In this document: one piece after another, positions 8,681 through 18,032 of the stretch | How the letters are laid out: each line of letters starts with the position of its first letter | Position numbering within the stretch: position 1 is the first letter of the stretch | Source of the DNA: Ligilactobacillus ruminis DSM 20403 = NBRC 102161 | Lineage (GTDB): Bacteria; Bacillota; Bacilli; Lactobacillales; Lactobacillaceae | Assembly (NCBI RefSeq): GCF_900113455.1 | Contig: NZ_FOPI01000005.1 | Coordinates: 33,140 to 97,139 of the forward strand | Length of the DNA: 64,000 bases | Direction: 5' to 3' | Notes under the pieces: model-generated | The model's database searches: none | The model's input: the letters and a program-made list of their open reading frames with translations, nothing else | Told to the model about the DNA's origin: nothing | Position numbers and translations under genes: made by a program

Positions 8681-9172
8681 TTAGAATTTGGGATAATGCA
8701 AAGACTGTCTTGGATATTCAGACTCTGCATTTTTCAATAATCGGCTGAATTCTTCATCTGACCATTCGAGTTCAAAAATTTCATCTTCATCGTCTGCAAA
8801 AAACTTCAAGAGATCTCTTGTCCCGTTGTCCATAATGATCTGTAAATAGGTCAAAAAAGCCTTTCCGTACGCAAGACTCCAACCTTCCTTGCCGTCAAAC
8901 GCAAGACACGCCAAAAAATCATCCGCATCGTATCCTGCAAGGCCTTTTTTTCCGTCATAGATCAAAATCGCATCGCTGAATGCGATAATCGGTTCATCCG
9001 ACAATATTCCGTCCGCATCTTCCATCCGCTGTCCTGCTTTGTTTTCGATGTAAAAAACCAGATCGACGACAAACGAATGACTCTTTTTGTCCCAGTCAAG
9101 CGAAACGTCGCCTTTGAAATCCAGAGCGTCCAACCCCTGTTTCAAAAATTCCAAAAGATCCTGCCGTGCCAT
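8681..9172 (-). CDS. DUF3013 family protein
   Basis: This 163-residue acidic soluble protein resembles the Lactobacillales DUF3013 family, which has no known function. It begins MARQDLLEFLKQGLD, contains FVVDLVFYIENK and ends with the acidic segment DDEDEIFELEWSDEEF. I chose the ATG at 9172 because AAGGGA is 8 nt upstream; an upstream in-frame start at 9193 would overlap that ribosome site. It is the first gene of an operon with prmA and rsmE, with a clear promoter upstream. Confidence 0.8.
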   Translation of the reverse strand: MARQDLLEFLKQGLDALDFKGDVSLDWDKKSHSFVVDLVFYIENKAGQRMEDADGILSDEPIIAFSDAILIYDGKKGLAGYDADDFLACLAFDGKEGWSLAYGKAFLTYLQIIMDNGTRDLLKFFADDEDEIFELEWSDEEFSRLLKNAESEYPRQSLHYPKF

Positions 9173-9205
9173 AAAAACATCCCTTCTGCACATATAGATA
9201 GTTTA

Positions 9206-9235
9206 ATGATACCTTAAACATGACGAAAATGACAA
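9206..9235 (-). promoter_or_regulatory. Promoter of the DUF3013-prmA-rsmE operon
   Basis: Minus strand: -35 TTGTCA (9230-9235), an 18-bp spacer and -10 TATCAT (9206-9211), 34 bp before the DUF3013 ATG. Confidence 0.65.
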
Positions 9236-9253
9236 GGAGATAGGGAGAAAATA

Positions 9254-9316
9254 ATGAAAACGAGAATAATAAAAAGTATGAGATTATTTTTGCTTGAAAA
9301 AGAAGATGTTTTTTAA
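9254..9316 (+). other. Very short ORF (20 codons) in the AT-rich scar
   Basis: An ATG with a good ribosome site (GGGAGA, 6 nt before) opens a 20-codon frame, MKTRIIKSMRLF through EKEDVF, in the AT-rich segment just before the hsdS fragment. It may be decayed mobile-DNA sequence or a real leader or small peptide; no function can be given. Confidence 0.25.
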
Positions 9317-9342
9317 ATGAAGTTATATTTGTTAACAGCTAA

Positions 9343-9580
9343 TTTGAGCAAATTATCGCTTGGGAACAGCGTAAGTTGGGGGATGTATCAGAAATAATCG
9401 GTGGAGGGACACCTGGTACAAATCATCCTGAATATTGGGATGGCGATATAGACTGATATTCTCCTGCCGAAATATTAGATCAAATCTATGTAAAAAGAAG
9501 CCGAAGAAGGATAACCCAGCTCAGCTATGACAATAGCTCTGCAAAACTTTTGCCGACTGGAACAGTATTGTTTACATCCT
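9343..9580 (+). pseudogene. Remnant of a type I restriction specificity subunit (HsdS)
   Basis: Translating from 9343 gives AWEQRKLGDVSEIIGGGTP, then NHPEYWDGDID, a TGA stop at 9454-9456 where tryptophan is expected, then YSPAEI, RRRITQL and SSAKLLPTGTVLFTS. This is the start of a target-recognition domain of HsdS, which sets the DNA specificity of type I restriction-modification enzymes. The similarity begins and ends abruptly, there is no start codon, and no hsdM or hsdR lies nearby. The 9173-9739 gap is AT-rich compared with its neighbours. I see it as a scar of acquired DNA with no working product. Confidence 0.8.
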
Positions 9581-9739
9581 TTAATTATATTATAAAGATT
9601 ACAAGCGACTCAAACTGTCGTTTTGATAAAATGTTCCATTTTCTCCCGACGCCCTGCATTTCTCAAAAAAAACAACTGTTTTCTTCCCTGTTTTCTGATA
9701 AACTAAAAGTGATAAACAAATTTATGGGAGTGATTTCCT

Positions 9740-10699
9740 TTGGCAAAATATAAAATGATTCTCGATCTCGATACCGGGATCGATGACGCGCTTGCCATCG
9801 CATATGCGTTGGCCGCACCCGAATGCGATCTGATCGGAATCGTCGGCTCGTACGGCAACGTTCTGGTCGAAAACAGCGCCCAAAACAGCCTGAACCTGCT
9901 TGAAATGCTCGGGCATCCCGAAGTACCGGTCTTTTGCGGTCTTTCGCACTCTTCAACGACGAAGAGCTTTTCCGTCATGCCGATCAGCGCGCAGATTCAC
10001 GGCAAAAACGGTGTTGGCGAGGTCGAATTAAAGAAGGCCAAGCGCCAGGTCGAAAAAATGTCAGGCGTCGACTTCTTCATCGAAGCGGCTCACAAATATC
10101 AGGGACGTCTTTTGATCGTTCCGACCGGTCCTTTGACCAATCTTGCCGCTGCCATCAAAAAAGATCCGTCGATTGTCGATCTGATCGGCCACGTCACTTT
10201 GATGGGCGGTGCTCTGACGGTTCCGGGCAACGTTACGCCCGTAACGGAAGCAAACATCAATCAAGATCCGGTAGCTGCCGATGAAGTCTTCAGAAGCAAT
10301 CTTCCTTTGACGATGATCGGTCTTGACGTGACGACAAGAACACTGCTGACAAAGGAAGATACAAAGAAGTGGCGCGAACTCGGCACCGTTGCCGGGGAAA
10401 AGTACGCTGACATCACCGATTACTACATCGATGCCTACAAGGTCACGAGTCCCCATCTTGGCGGCTGCGCTTTGCATGATCCTTTGGCAGCTGCCGCAGC
10501 AGTCGATCCGAGTCTCGTCGACACGATCTACCTGAACATGAAAGTTGATACGAAAGGTGCTTATGCCGGCCGCACGATCGGTGACGAAACAAGAATCAAC
10601 GATGAAGCAAGGCAAACGCAGGCTGCCGTAAACGTCGACAAGGAACGATTCGTCAAAACGTTCATGAAGCATCTGACCGATTTGTTTGCCCAAAACTGA
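9740..10699 (+). CDS. Nucleoside hydrolase (IunH/URH family)
   Basis: This enzyme cleaves the N-glycosidic bond of nucleosides, yielding base and ribose for salvage. The 319-residue length fits the family. The calcium- and ribose-binding motif DLDTGIDDA is at residues 9-17, and the active-site histidine lies in GCALHDPLAAAAA near 247. VPTGPLTNLA and LMGGAL are further family signatures. Base preference cannot be read with confidence. Translation starts at TTG (9740), with GGGAG 9 nt upstream. It begins a plus-strand trio with a membrane protein and a potassium channel, opposite to its neighbours. Confidence 0.93.
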   Translation: MAKYKMILDLDTGIDDALAIAYALAAPECDLIGIVGSYGNVLVENSAQNSLNLLEMLGHPEVPVFCGLSHSSTTKSFSVMPISAQIHGKNGVGEVELKKAKRQVEKMSGVDFFIEAAHKYQGRLLIVPTGPLTNLAAAIKKDPSIVDLIGHVTLMGGALTVPGNVTPVTEANINQDPVAADEVFRSNLPLTMIGLDVTTRTLLTKEDTKKWRELGTVAGEKYADITDYYIDAYKVTSPHLGGCALHDPLAAAAAVDPSLVDTIYLNMKVDTKGAYAGRTIGDETRINDEARQTQAAVNVDKERFVKTFMKHLTDLFAQN

Positions 10700-10717
10700 C
10701 AGAAAGGGGACCTCAAT

Positions 10718-11068
10718 TTGTACATTGCGGGAATTGCCCTTTATGTCGCATGGTTTTTGTTGGCGATTCTTAAAATCAGCAATCAACCTCAAAACCGTAA
10801 ATTTTCATACAAAAAGGCCTTTTTCGGATCAAAGCTATGGTTTACCAACCTTAGAAACCTGATGCTTTTGGCATCCTTGTACCTGATTTTCGTCTTTGCA
10901 CCGTTAAAAACGGTCTTTTTGCTGTTGCTGCTCAGTTTGGCGATTCTTCTTTTGCTTTCGCTCAGAAACTTTTTTTCGCTAATTGCCAATCCGTACGTTG
11001 ATCTTCTGATCGTTTTGTCGAGCGCGGTCCTTTTGATCGTTCTTTCAACGCTGACGCTAAAATTGTAG
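10718..11068 (+). CDS. Small hydrophobic membrane protein of unknown function
   Basis: I do not recognise this 116-residue protein. It has an N-terminal membrane helix (IAGIALYVAWFLLAILKI), a basic loop (NRKFSYKKAFFGSK) and two or three further helices very rich in leucine. It starts at TTG 10718 with AAGGGG upstream, 18 bp after the nucleoside hydrolase, and ends 10 bp before the channel gene, so the three are probably cotranscribed. A link with the channel is only suggested by position. Confidence 0.65.
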   Translation: MYIAGIALYVAWFLLAILKISNQPQNRKFSYKKAFFGSKLWFTNLRNLMLLASLYLIFVFAPLKTVFLLLLLSLAILLLLSLRNFFSLIANPYVDLLIVLSSAVLLIVLSTLTLKL

Positions 11069-11078
11069 GAGGGATTTT

Positions 11079-11837
11079 ATGCGTAGAAGCTATAATGCTT
11101 TGATCATCATTCTTGCCACAATTTCAATTATTCTCAGCATGCTTGACATCAGCGGAATCATCAGCATCGTTCAGAAGCCTTACGTCTACGTCGATGCTTC
11201 AATTTGGCTGATGTTTGTCTTCGACTATTTCTACGGACTGATGGCCGCCAAAGACAAACGTTTCTACTTCAGGACCCATATTTGGGATTTGCTGGCAATC
11301 ATCCCGCTGAATGCGCTCTTCTCATTTTTCCGTTTCAACCGAATTTTCAAGCTCGTTTCGATGCAGCGCATCCTGCTTGTTTTTCGATTCGTGCGTTTGG
11401 CCGGAATCATCGGCAAGCTCCAACTTAAACTAAAAACATTTTTGAAAACAAACAATATTGTCTATCTCTTTTACGTCTGCGGACTCATGCTGCTGGTGTC
11501 ATCATTCATCTACTCGCTTTCAGAGCACGTTTCGTTGGGAAATGCATTTTGGTGGGCACTTGCAACCGTTTCGACCGTCGGCTACGGAGACATTTCGCCG
11601 CATACCTTCATTGGTCGCTTTGCCGCTGCCCTGCTGATGATCTTGGGCGTAGGTTTTATCGGGATGCTGACGAGCACTTTGACCAAATTCTTTACCGAAG
11701 AGCATAAAAAAAGCGAATTTGTCCAGATTATGCATGTGCTTCACAAGCTCGAGCGCCAAAATGAGGAACTTTCAACCAGAATCTCAGCGCTTGAGCAGCA
11801 GCTACATAAAAACGAACGCGAAAAAAATAAGGATTGA
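11079..11837 (+). CDS. Voltage-gated-type potassium channel
   Basis: The 252-residue protein has the K+ selectivity filter TVGYGD at residues 166-171 (context ALATVSTVGYGDISP), a pore helix before it and a final membrane helix after it. The N-terminal part has four more segments, including an arginine-spaced S4-like stretch (RFNRIF through VFRFVRLAG, about 85-108), so the plan is six TM helices as in KvAP/Kch types. The C-terminus is a short coiled coil (LERQNEELSTRISALEQQL) that could help tetramerise. A perfect AGGAGG ribosome site precedes the ATG. The gene ends at a bidirectional terminator. Confidence 0.92.
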   Translation: MRRSYNALIIILATISIILSMLDISGIISIVQKPYVYVDASIWLMFVFDYFYGLMAAKDKRFYFRTHIWDLLAIIPLNALFSFFRFNRIFKLVSMQRILLVFRFVRLAGIIGKLQLKLKTFLKTNNIVYLFYVCGLMLLVSSFIYSLSEHVSLGNAFWWALATVSTVGYGDISPHTFIGRFAAALLMILGVGFIGMLTSTLTKFFTEEHKKSEFVQIMHVLHKLERQNEELSTRISALEQQLHKNEREKNKD

Positions 11838-11860
11838 GGCTTTCCCTCAATCCTTATTTT
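11829..11860. terminator. Bidirectional intrinsic terminator between the channel gene and greA
   Basis: An 11-bp perfect stem (AAGGATTGAGG and its complement, loop CTTTC) has ATTTT on the plus side and ATTTTTTT on the minus side. It overlaps the last codons of the plus-strand channel gene and lies 6-37 bp after the minus-strand greA stop, so it can serve both convergent units. Confidence 0.88.
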
Positions 11861-11865
11861 GGTTA

Positions 11866-12339
11866 TTATTCCACTGAAATGATTTTGACTTGCATGTCTC
11901 CGCCAGGAGTTTCAACGGTCACCGTTTCACCGACCTTATGTCCGACTAATCCTTTGGCAATCGGAGATTCGTTTGAAATCTTGCCATTGAACGGATCTGA
12001 TTCTGCAGCACCAACGATTTGGTATGTTTCCGGTTCGTCGTCTTCTTCTTGGAAAGTTACGGTCTTGCCAATTGCGACCTCATCTTCTGCAATGGCGCCA
12101 TTGTCGATAATCTCGGCATGGTTGAGCATGTTCGTAACTTCTTTGATGCGACCTTCAAGAATGGATTGTTCGTTCTTTGCAGCCTCATATTCTGAATTTT
12201 CGGAAAGATCGCCGAAAGAACGTGCGATTTTGATTCGTTCAATAATCTCTGCACGTTTCGTCGTCTTTAATTCTTCAAGTTCCTTTTCAAGCTTTTCTTT
12301 TCCTTCCAACGTCATTGGAAATGTTTTTTCTTCAGCCAT
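11866..12339 (-). CDS. greA: Transcription elongation factor GreA
   Basis: GreA enters the RNA polymerase secondary channel and stimulates cleavage of backtracked transcripts. The 157-residue length is typical. The N-terminal coiled coil carries [17 protein letters not shown] and the tip region [13 protein letters not shown] with the essential acidic residues. The C-terminal FKBP-like domain ends with [16 protein letters not shown]. It has its own promoter and an AGAGG ribosome site, and shares a terminator with the opposite channel gene. Confidence 0.97.
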   Translation of the reverse strand: MAEEKTFPMTLEGKEKLEKELEELKTTKRAEIIERIKIARSFGDLSENSEYEAAKNEQSILEGRIKEVTNMLNHAEIIDNGAIAEDEVAIGKTVTFQEEDDEPETYQIVGAAESDPFNGKISNESPIAKGLVGHKVGETVTVETPGGDMQVKIISVE

Positions 12340-12394
12340 AGCACACCTCTAAAACTATTAAATTAGGCTCTTCAAATGCCTATAAACAAGGATA

Positions 12395-12423
12395 ATTATA
12401 TCACAATCATTAAAAATTGTCAG
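12395..12423 (-). promoter_or_regulatory. greA promoter
   Basis: Minus strand: -35 CTGACA (12418-12423), 17-bp spacer, consensus -10 TATAAT (12395-12400). It begins just after the udk stop, so greA can be expressed separately from mltG-udk. Confidence 0.75.
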
Positions 12424-12425
12424 AA

Positions 12426-13076
12426 TTAATCATTAACGTTCGTCTTGCTGATGATGTCGCGAACCTTTGTTACCAAAATATCAATCGCAACCTGATTTTC
12501 GCCGCCTTCCGGCACGATGATGTCGGCATAGCGTTTCGTTGGTTCGATAAACTGGTGATACATCGGTTTGACCGTTGACAAATACTGATCAATGACAGAT
12601 TGAAGGGAACGACCGCGTTCTTCAATATCGCGCTGAATGCGACGAATGATTCTAATATCATCATCAGTATCGACAAAAATCTTGATATCCATCAAATCAC
12701 GCAAACGAGGATCATTCAAAACAAGAATTCCTTCAACGATGATTACTTCTTTTGGTTCAACGTGAACCGTCTGCTTGCTTCTGGTGTGCTGAACGTAATC
12801 GTAGACGGGAATATCGATTGCCTTCCATTCAAGCAGATCGCCCAGTTGTTCAATCAAAAGATCCGTGTCAAACGCATTCGGATGATCATAGTTGACTTTG
12901 ACCCTTTCGTCAAAAGAAATGTCGTCTTGATTCTTATAATATGAATCTTCTTGAATCATCAAAAGCGAATGACCGTTCAAAGAATCGAAAATTGCGCGCG
13001 AAACGGAGGTTTTCCCGCTGCCGGATCCCCCGGTCACACCGATGATTACGGGACGTTTGTGTGTTGCTGCTGACAT
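12426..13076 (-). CDS. udk: Uridine kinase
   Basis: Udk phosphorylates uridine and cytidine to their monophosphates in pyrimidine salvage. The 216-residue protein begins with a Walker A loop, [14 protein letters not shown], at about residues 14-27, and contains [12 protein letters not shown] and the substrate-binding region [10 protein letters not shown], both typical. AGGAGAG precedes the ATG. It follows mltG by 18 bp, a common lactic acid bacterial order (mltG-udk-greA). Confidence 0.96.
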   Translation of the reverse strand: MSAATHKRPVIIGVTGGSGSGKTSVSRAIFDSLNGHSLLMIQEDSYYKNQDDISFDERVKVNYDHPNAFDTDLLIEQLGDLLEWKAIDIPVYDYVQHTRSKQTVHVEPKEVIIVEGILVLNDPRLRDLMDIKIFVDTDDDIRIIRRIQRDIEERGRSLQSVIDQYLSTVKPMYHQFIEPTKRYADIIVPEGGENQVAIDILVTKVRDIISKTNVND

Positions 13077-13094
13077 TGATTGTCTCTCCTTAAA

Positions 13095-14387
13095 CTAGTT
13101 GTTGTCTTTTTCCAATTTTTTGGTAAGCGCCAAGTGTTCAGCATACGTCTTGCTGAAGTATACTTTACCGGTCTTCATGTTGGCGATAAAATACAGGTAT
13201 TCCTTGTCTTTATCGACCGGATTAAGCACTGCCTTAACCGAATCAACGCTCGGGTTGTTGAAAGGTCCAGGCCCCATTCCTTTGTTCTTGTAAAGATTAT
13301 AAGGTGAATCGACCTTCAAATCTTTGAAAGTTACGTGTGCCTTATGTTTTCCGAGTGCATAAAGAACCGAAATATCAGATTGGATCATCATGTCTTTTTC
13401 CAAGCGGTTTTCAAAGACGCCTGCAATCTTATAACGGTCTTCGGGTGTAACGCCTTCCCTTTCAACCAGGGAAGCAAGCGTCAAGACCTGCTGCACGCTC
13501 ATCTTCTTTTGTGAAATCTGTCCATAATAAGGAGTCAAAACCTCATTTGTCTTGGAAACCATTTGTTCAACCAGCTGCTTTAAGGTTTCATTTTTTTGAA
13601 CGAAGTAGGTTGCCGGATAAAGGTAACCTTCAAGCTTGTAGCGAACTCCCTTAGCATCGACGGCAGACGTCAAAAGTGCCGGATACTTGTGCTTTAGATC
13701 ATTCAAAAATTTCTGATCGTTTACCAGTTTCAAAAACTCTTTCTTTTTGAAACGCGTATTCTTTTGAATCACGTCACCGACCTGGTCAACCGTAATGCCT
13801 TCTCTGACAAGAACTTTGCCAGATCCGAACGGATGACTTGAACCGCCCTTTTCAAGCTCGTCTGCAATCTTTCCAAGACTCATCGATGGTTTCAATTGGT
13901 AGTAGCCGGCCTTAAATCCGCTTCTTTTCGATGTTTTGGCATAATAATCAAAAACAAAACCACTCTTGATGACTTTTTTGTCTTCCAAAATCGAACCGAT
14001 CTGCTTGTTCGTGCTCCCAATCGGAATTTTGACTTCAATTGCTTTCGTTGATTTTGGATCAAGCGGCTTTTTGGCCGATTCAAAATAACGATAGCCGACT
14101 GACCCGACGACGGCAACCAGAATCATGATCATCAAGACTACGCCGACTATAATCTTCTTGCCCATTGGATTCTTAGGTGAGTCCTTCGTTGTTTTCTCGG
14201 AATTTTCCTGTTCGTTTTCAACTTTTTTGCAATCATCTGCTGGTTTTTCTTCTGTTTTCACGGATATGGACTCAGCTTCTTGATGTTTTTCATCCTTATT
14301 TGACGTTTCTTGCTTTTCATTTTTTATTCCTGATGTTTCAAGCATTTCATCAATCTTGTTTTCGTTTTCAGTATCTTTCTTGTCCAA
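13095..14387 (-). CDS. mltG: Endolytic murein transglycosylase MltG
   Basis: MltG cuts nascent peptidoglycan strands at the outer face of the membrane, ending their growth. The 430-residue protein has a cytoplasmic N-terminus of about 75 residues very rich in Glu, Lys and Asp, one membrane helix (IIVGVVLMIMILVAVVGSVG), a LysM-like segment, and the YceG catalytic domain with LASLVEREG (catalytic Glu), VFENRL, MIQSDISVLYALG and NPSVDSVKA. Translation starts at TTG 14387 behind GGAGGAG. The long charged cytoplasmic tail is usual in Lactobacillaceae and may contact cytosolic division proteins. Confidence 0.94.
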   Translation of the reverse strand: MDKKDTENENKIDEMLETSGIKNEKQETSNKDEKHQEAESISVKTEEKPADDCKKVENEQENSEKTTKDSPKNPMGKKIIVGVVLMIMILVAVVGSVGYRYFESAKKPLDPKSTKAIEVKIPIGSTNKQIGSILEDKKVIKSGFVFDYYAKTSKRSGFKAGYYQLKPSMSLGKIADELEKGGSSHPFGSGKVLVREGITVDQVGDVIQKNTRFKKKEFLKLVNDQKFLNDLKHKYPALLTSAVDAKGVRYKLEGYLYPATYFVQKNETLKQLVEQMVSKTNEVLTPYYGQISQKKMSVQQVLTLASLVEREGVTPEDRYKIAGVFENRLEKDMMIQSDISVLYALGKHKAHVTFKDLKVDSPYNLYKNKGMGPGPFNNPSVDSVKAVLNPVDKDKEYLYFIANMKTGKVYFSKTYAEHLALTKKLEKDNN

Positions 14388-14421
14388 GAGTGTCTCCTCC
14401 TACCAAAACTCTATCTTTCCA

Positions 14422-14451
14422 ATTATACCAAATAAGGGACGTGAAGTGCAA
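14422..14451 (-). promoter_or_regulatory. mltG-udk promoter
   Basis: Minus strand: -35 TTGCAC (14446-14451), 18-bp spacer, consensus -10 TATAAT (14422-14427), 35 bp before the mltG start. Confidence 0.75.
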
Positions 14452-14471
14452 GACAAGACATTCAATGACAA

Positions 14472-14503
14472 ACAAAAAGCCGTCGTCCAAATCGGACGAC
14501 AGC
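14472..14503 (-). terminator. Intrinsic terminator after pheT
   Basis: Minus strand: the 10-bp stem GCTGTCGTCC/GGACGACGGC with a 5-nt loop is followed by TTTTTGTTT, 27 bp after the pheT stop. Confidence 0.88.
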
Positions 14504-14529
14504 CTTGCTTTTGATGAATCATTCTTATT

Positions 14530-16944
14530 TTAGCGAATTACCGCATGGAATTCTTCTTTCAGCTTATTTTTAATCTTATCGAACGGACGAGAAACTTCTT
14601 CATCTTGCAGCGTTTGCTTCGAATTGCTGAATTGAAGCGTGTAAGCTAAAGATCTGAAACCCTTGCCGATATTTTCGCCCTTGTAAACGTCAAACAGGCG
14701 AATATCTTTAAGATAAGCCCCACCGTTTTTCTTGATGCAATCGACAATTTGCTGATTCGTGACCTCAATCGGAACGATCAAAGCAATATCGCGACTGACG
14801 GTCGGATACTTGGAAACAGGTTCGTAAATTGATTCTTTCTTCGGAGCATCAATAATCTTTTGAAGATTAAGCTCGAACACGTAAACGCGTTTCAGGCGAT
14901 ATTCTTTGGCAACGCTTGGATGAACTTCGCCGACATATCCGATAAAATCGTCATCAAGATAAATATCGGCCGTGCGCCCAGGATGCATTGCCTCGTGAGA
15001 AGACGTTGCACGATATTCGATTCGACCTGAAACAGCCAACGAATTGAGCAAGAAGTCGACAATTCCCTTTGCCAAATAAAAACCTGCCGCAAGTTTGTCA
15101 TCATGCCATGTGGACTTTCTGAACAAACCGGTCAGCGCGCCGGCAACATGTTCAACTTCACGAGGACGGTCATTGTCCTTATCGCGCAAAAATACGCGAC
15201 CTTGTTCATACAAAGAAACATTTTCAACTTTACGAGCAGCATTATAGGCAACGTCATCAAGCAAGCCTGAAACAAGATTCATGCGAGCAGTAGTGCGATC
15301 GCTCGTCATCGGAAAGGCAAGTTCAGTCGTTTCGGCGGGTTCCATTGCAAAGCGGCGAGCTTTTTCAGCCGTCGTCAAGCCGTAAGAAATAGCTTGCGTC
15401 AATCCGGCACCTTCAAGCAAACGTCGAGTTTGACGAATGATCTTTTGCTTGTAGGTGTAGTGTCCCGGTGTCGTCGGTCCCTGAGGAAGCGTTGTCGGCA
15501 GGTTGTCATAGCCGTAAATGCGAGCAACTTCTTCGATAAGATCGGCATCAATTTCGATATCCCAACGACGCGGCGGAACGGAAACCGTGAACGTATCTTC
15601 GGAAAATGCAGTACCGAAACCAAGGCGACGGAAAATATCTTCGACTTCTTGTTCCGTCAGAGAAGTTCCAAGCACCTTGTTGATCTTCTTCAACGTAATT
15701 TTGACTTCTTTTGCTTCTGCTTTTTTGTCATTGGCCTTGGCAACGCCTGAAACAACCTGGCCGTTGCCGAGTTCTGCAATCATTTGTGCTGCAGCATCAA
15801 GCGCTTCAGCAACCGTTGCCTTGTTGATGCCGCGTTCAAAGCGCATCGATGCTTCCGAATGCAGGTTTTCGCGCCGCGAAGTCTTGCGAATGTTGTGTCC
15901 GTTAAAGACGGCCGATTCAAGCGCAATCGTCGTCGTTTCAGGAACGACTTCCGAATCAAGACCGCCCATAATTCCGGCAAGAGCAACCGGAACTTCGCCA
16001 TTCGTTACGACGATGTCGTTTGCTTTCAATTCACGTTCCTCACCGTCAAGCGTCGTCATCTTTTCGCCTTCTTCGGCCAAACGAACGACAATCTTCTTTG
16101 AACCCAATTTATCGTAATCAAATGAATGCAATGGCTGTCCATAGTCGAGCAAAATATAGTTCGTCACGTCAACAACGTTGTTGATCGGTCGAATGCCTGC
16201 GTTCCACAAGCGTTTTTGAAGCCAAAGCGGACTGTCTTTGACTTCGACGTCCTTGATGATTCTCATCAAATATGGAGCAACCAGCTCTTCCGAAGCTTCA
16301 ATTGAAACATAGTCCTCAATTTTTTCATCCGATGCTTCCTTGACTTCAGGATGACTCAAAGTTACTTTCCTGTCGTAAATTGCTCCGACTTCGTAAGCAA
16401 CGCCGCGCATGCTGAGCATATCGCCGCGATTTGGCGTAATATCAACGTCAATAATGTCTTCATCCATGCCAAGATACGGATAAACCGGATCTCCAGGCTT
16501 GGCATCTTCCGGCAAGACATAAATTCCTTCAGCATATGCTTTCGGAGCAATGGTTTCTGAAAAACCGATTTCCTGCAAGGCACAAATCATGCCTTCGGAC
16601 ACAACGCCGCGCATCTTTGACTTTTTAATCTTTACATTGTCTGCTATCCGTGAATTTGGCAAAGCAACGATAACTTTTTGGCCGGCTGCAACGTTTGGAG
16701 CACCGCAAACGATTTGTGAAGGCTCTTCTTCGCCAATATCCACTTGGCAGATATGCAAGTGATCAGAATCCGGATGATCTTTTGTTTCAAGCACGTGCCC
16801 GACGACGATTTTTTTCAGTCCGTCCTGCATCCTGTAAGTATCATCGACTTCGACTGCCGTCCGTTCAATTTTTTCTGACAAAGCCAACGGATCGAGATCG
16901 TCAACTTTGACGTAATCATTTAACCATTTTGTTGAAACTTTCAT
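14530..16944 (-). CDS. pheT: Phenylalanyl-tRNA synthetase beta subunit
   Basis: PheT is the large subunit of the (alpha-beta)2 enzyme that charges tRNA-Phe; it holds the editing site and binds the anticodon. The 804 residues include an N-terminal tRNA-binding (EMAP-like) domain with DSDHLHICQVDIG near 60, the B3/B4 editing domain near 210-390 (NNVVDVTNYILLD), B5 near 400-475, the catalytic-like core, and a C-terminal FDX-ACB domain with YPTVSRDIALIVP near 708. It follows pheS by 6 bp and is controlled by the same T-box. Confidence 0.97.
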   Translation of the reverse strand: MKVSTKWLNDYVKVDDLDPLALSEKIERTAVEVDDTYRMQDGLKKIVVGHVLETKDHPDSDHLHICQVDIGEEEPSQIVCGAPNVAAGQKVIVALPNSRIADNVKIKKSKMRGVVSEGMICALQEIGFSETIAPKAYAEGIYVLPEDAKPGDPVYPYLGMDEDIIDVDITPNRGDMLSMRGVAYEVGAIYDRKVTLSHPEVKEASDEKIEDYVSIEASEELVAPYLMRIIKDVEVKDSPLWLQKRLWNAGIRPINNVVDVTNYILLDYGQPLHSFDYDKLGSKKIVVRLAEEGEKMTTLDGEERELKANDIVVTNGEVPVALAGIMGGLDSEVVPETTTIALESAVFNGHNIRKTSRRENLHSEASMRFERGINKATVAEALDAAAQMIAELGNGQVVSGVAKANDKKAEAKEVKITLKKINKVLGTSLTEQEVEDIFRRLGFGTAFSEDTFTVSVPPRRWDIEIDADLIEEVARIYGYDNLPTTLPQGPTTPGHYTYKQKIIRQTRRLLEGAGLTQAISYGLTTAEKARRFAMEPAETTELAFPMTSDRTTARMNLVSGLLDDVAYNAARKVENVSLYEQGRVFLRDKDNDRPREVEHVAGALTGLFRKSTWHDDKLAAGFYLAKGIVDFLLNSLAVSGRIEYRATSSHEAMHPGRTADIYLDDDFIGYVGEVHPSVAKEYRLKRVYVFELNLQKIIDAPKKESIYEPVSKYPTVSRDIALIVPIEVTNQQIVDCIKKNGGAYLKDIRLFDVYKGENIGKGFRSLAYTLQFSNSKQTLQDEEVSRPFDKIKNKLKEEFHAVIR

Positions 16945-16950
16945 TTGTGA

Positions 16951-17997
16951 CTAACCTTTCTGTGAAAATTGACTTAAGAAGCGGACATCGTTAAGGTAAA
17001 ATTCGCGAATATCATCAACGCCGTACTTAAGCATTGCGAAACGGTCCGGTCCAAGACCAAATGCAAATCCGCCATAAACTTCCGAATCTACTCCGGCCAT
17101 TTTCAAAACATTCGGATGAACCATGCCGGCACCGAGAACTTCGATCCAACCGGATTGCTTGCAAACGGAGCAGCCTTTGCCACCACACTTGAAGCATGAC
17201 ACGTCGACTTCAACGGAAGGCTCTGTGAATGGGAAGTAGCTCGGGCGAAGTCTGATTTCGCGATTCTCGCCAAAAATCGTCTTGGCCACAAGTTCCAAAG
17301 TTCCTTTCAAATCACCCATCGTGATGTTTTTGTCAATCACAAGCCCTTCAACCTGATGGAACTGATGAGAATGAGTAGCATCATCGGTATCACGACGATA
17401 AACCTTGCCCGGAGAAATCATCTTGAGCGGGCCTTTTGAAAAATCATGGACTTCCATCGTCCTTGCCTGAACAGGAGACGTCTGCGTTCTCATGAGCAAA
17501 CGATCATTGATATAAAACGTATCCTGCATATCGCGAGCCGGGTGATCCGGCGGAAGGTTCAGCATTTCAAAATTGTAATGGTCTTCTTCAACTTCAGGTC
17601 CGTCAACAATTTGAAAGCCCATTCCGATGAACAGCTTTTCAATTTCGTCGATGACTTGCATCAAAACGTGAGGCTGACCTTCCTCAACAGGGAAACCTGG
17701 CATTGTAACGTCGATTTTTTCTTTTTCAAGTTGTTTTGCCGTGCGCTCAATTTCAATTTTTTCGCATTTTTCGGCAATTGCCGTTGCAAGTTCTTCTTTG
17801 ATTGCATTGGCAAAACTGCCGACCTTTGGGCGTTCTTCGGCAGACAGATCGCGCATCCCGCGGAGCACTTCAGTAATAGGTCCTTTTTTTCCCAAAAGGT
17901 TAACGCGAATTTCGTTGATCTTTTTGGAATTATCTGCATTTTTGATTTCTTCCAAGCCCTTTTCTTTGAGCTCTTCCAGTTTATCTTTCAGATTCAT
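16951..17997 (-). CDS. pheS: Phenylalanyl-tRNA synthetase alpha subunit
   Basis: PheS is the catalytic class II subunit. From the ATG at 17997 it has 348 residues: an N-terminal coiled coil ([19 protein letters not shown]), motif 2 region in [20 protein letters not shown], and the motif 3 segment [16 protein letters not shown] near the end. [18 protein letters not shown] zinc-type cysteine cluster, common in Firmicute PheS, is present. The frame is open to 18180, but the region upstream of 17997 is the T-box leader and reads as RNA structure, so I use the internal ATG with an AAAGGA site. Confidence 0.97.
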   Translation of the reverse strand: MNLKDKLEELKEKGLEEIKNADNSKKINEIRVNLLGKKGPITEVLRGMRDLSAEERPKVGSFANAIKEELATAIAEKCEKIEIERTAKQLEKEKIDVTMPGFPVEEGQPHVLMQVIDEIEKLFIGMGFQIVDGPEVEEDHYNFEMLNLPPDHPARDMQDTFYINDRLLMRTQTSPVQARTMEVHDFSKGPLKMISPGKVYRRDTDDATHSHQFHQVEGLVIDKNITMGDLKGTLELVAKTIFGENREIRLRPSYFPFTEPSVEVDVSCFKCGGKGCSVCKQSGWIEVLGAGMVHPNVLKMAGVDSEVYGGFAFGLGPDRFAMLKYGVDDIREFYLNDVRFLSQFSQKG

Positions 17998-18032
17998 TGT
18001 TCCATTCCTTTCAAAAGCTTTTTCAAAACATT

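Noticed and set aside
9343..9580. A working or phase-variable hsdS cassette
   Set aside because: There is a stop in place of a conserved Trp, no hsdM, hsdR or recombinase nearby, and no inverted hsdS partner within the window.
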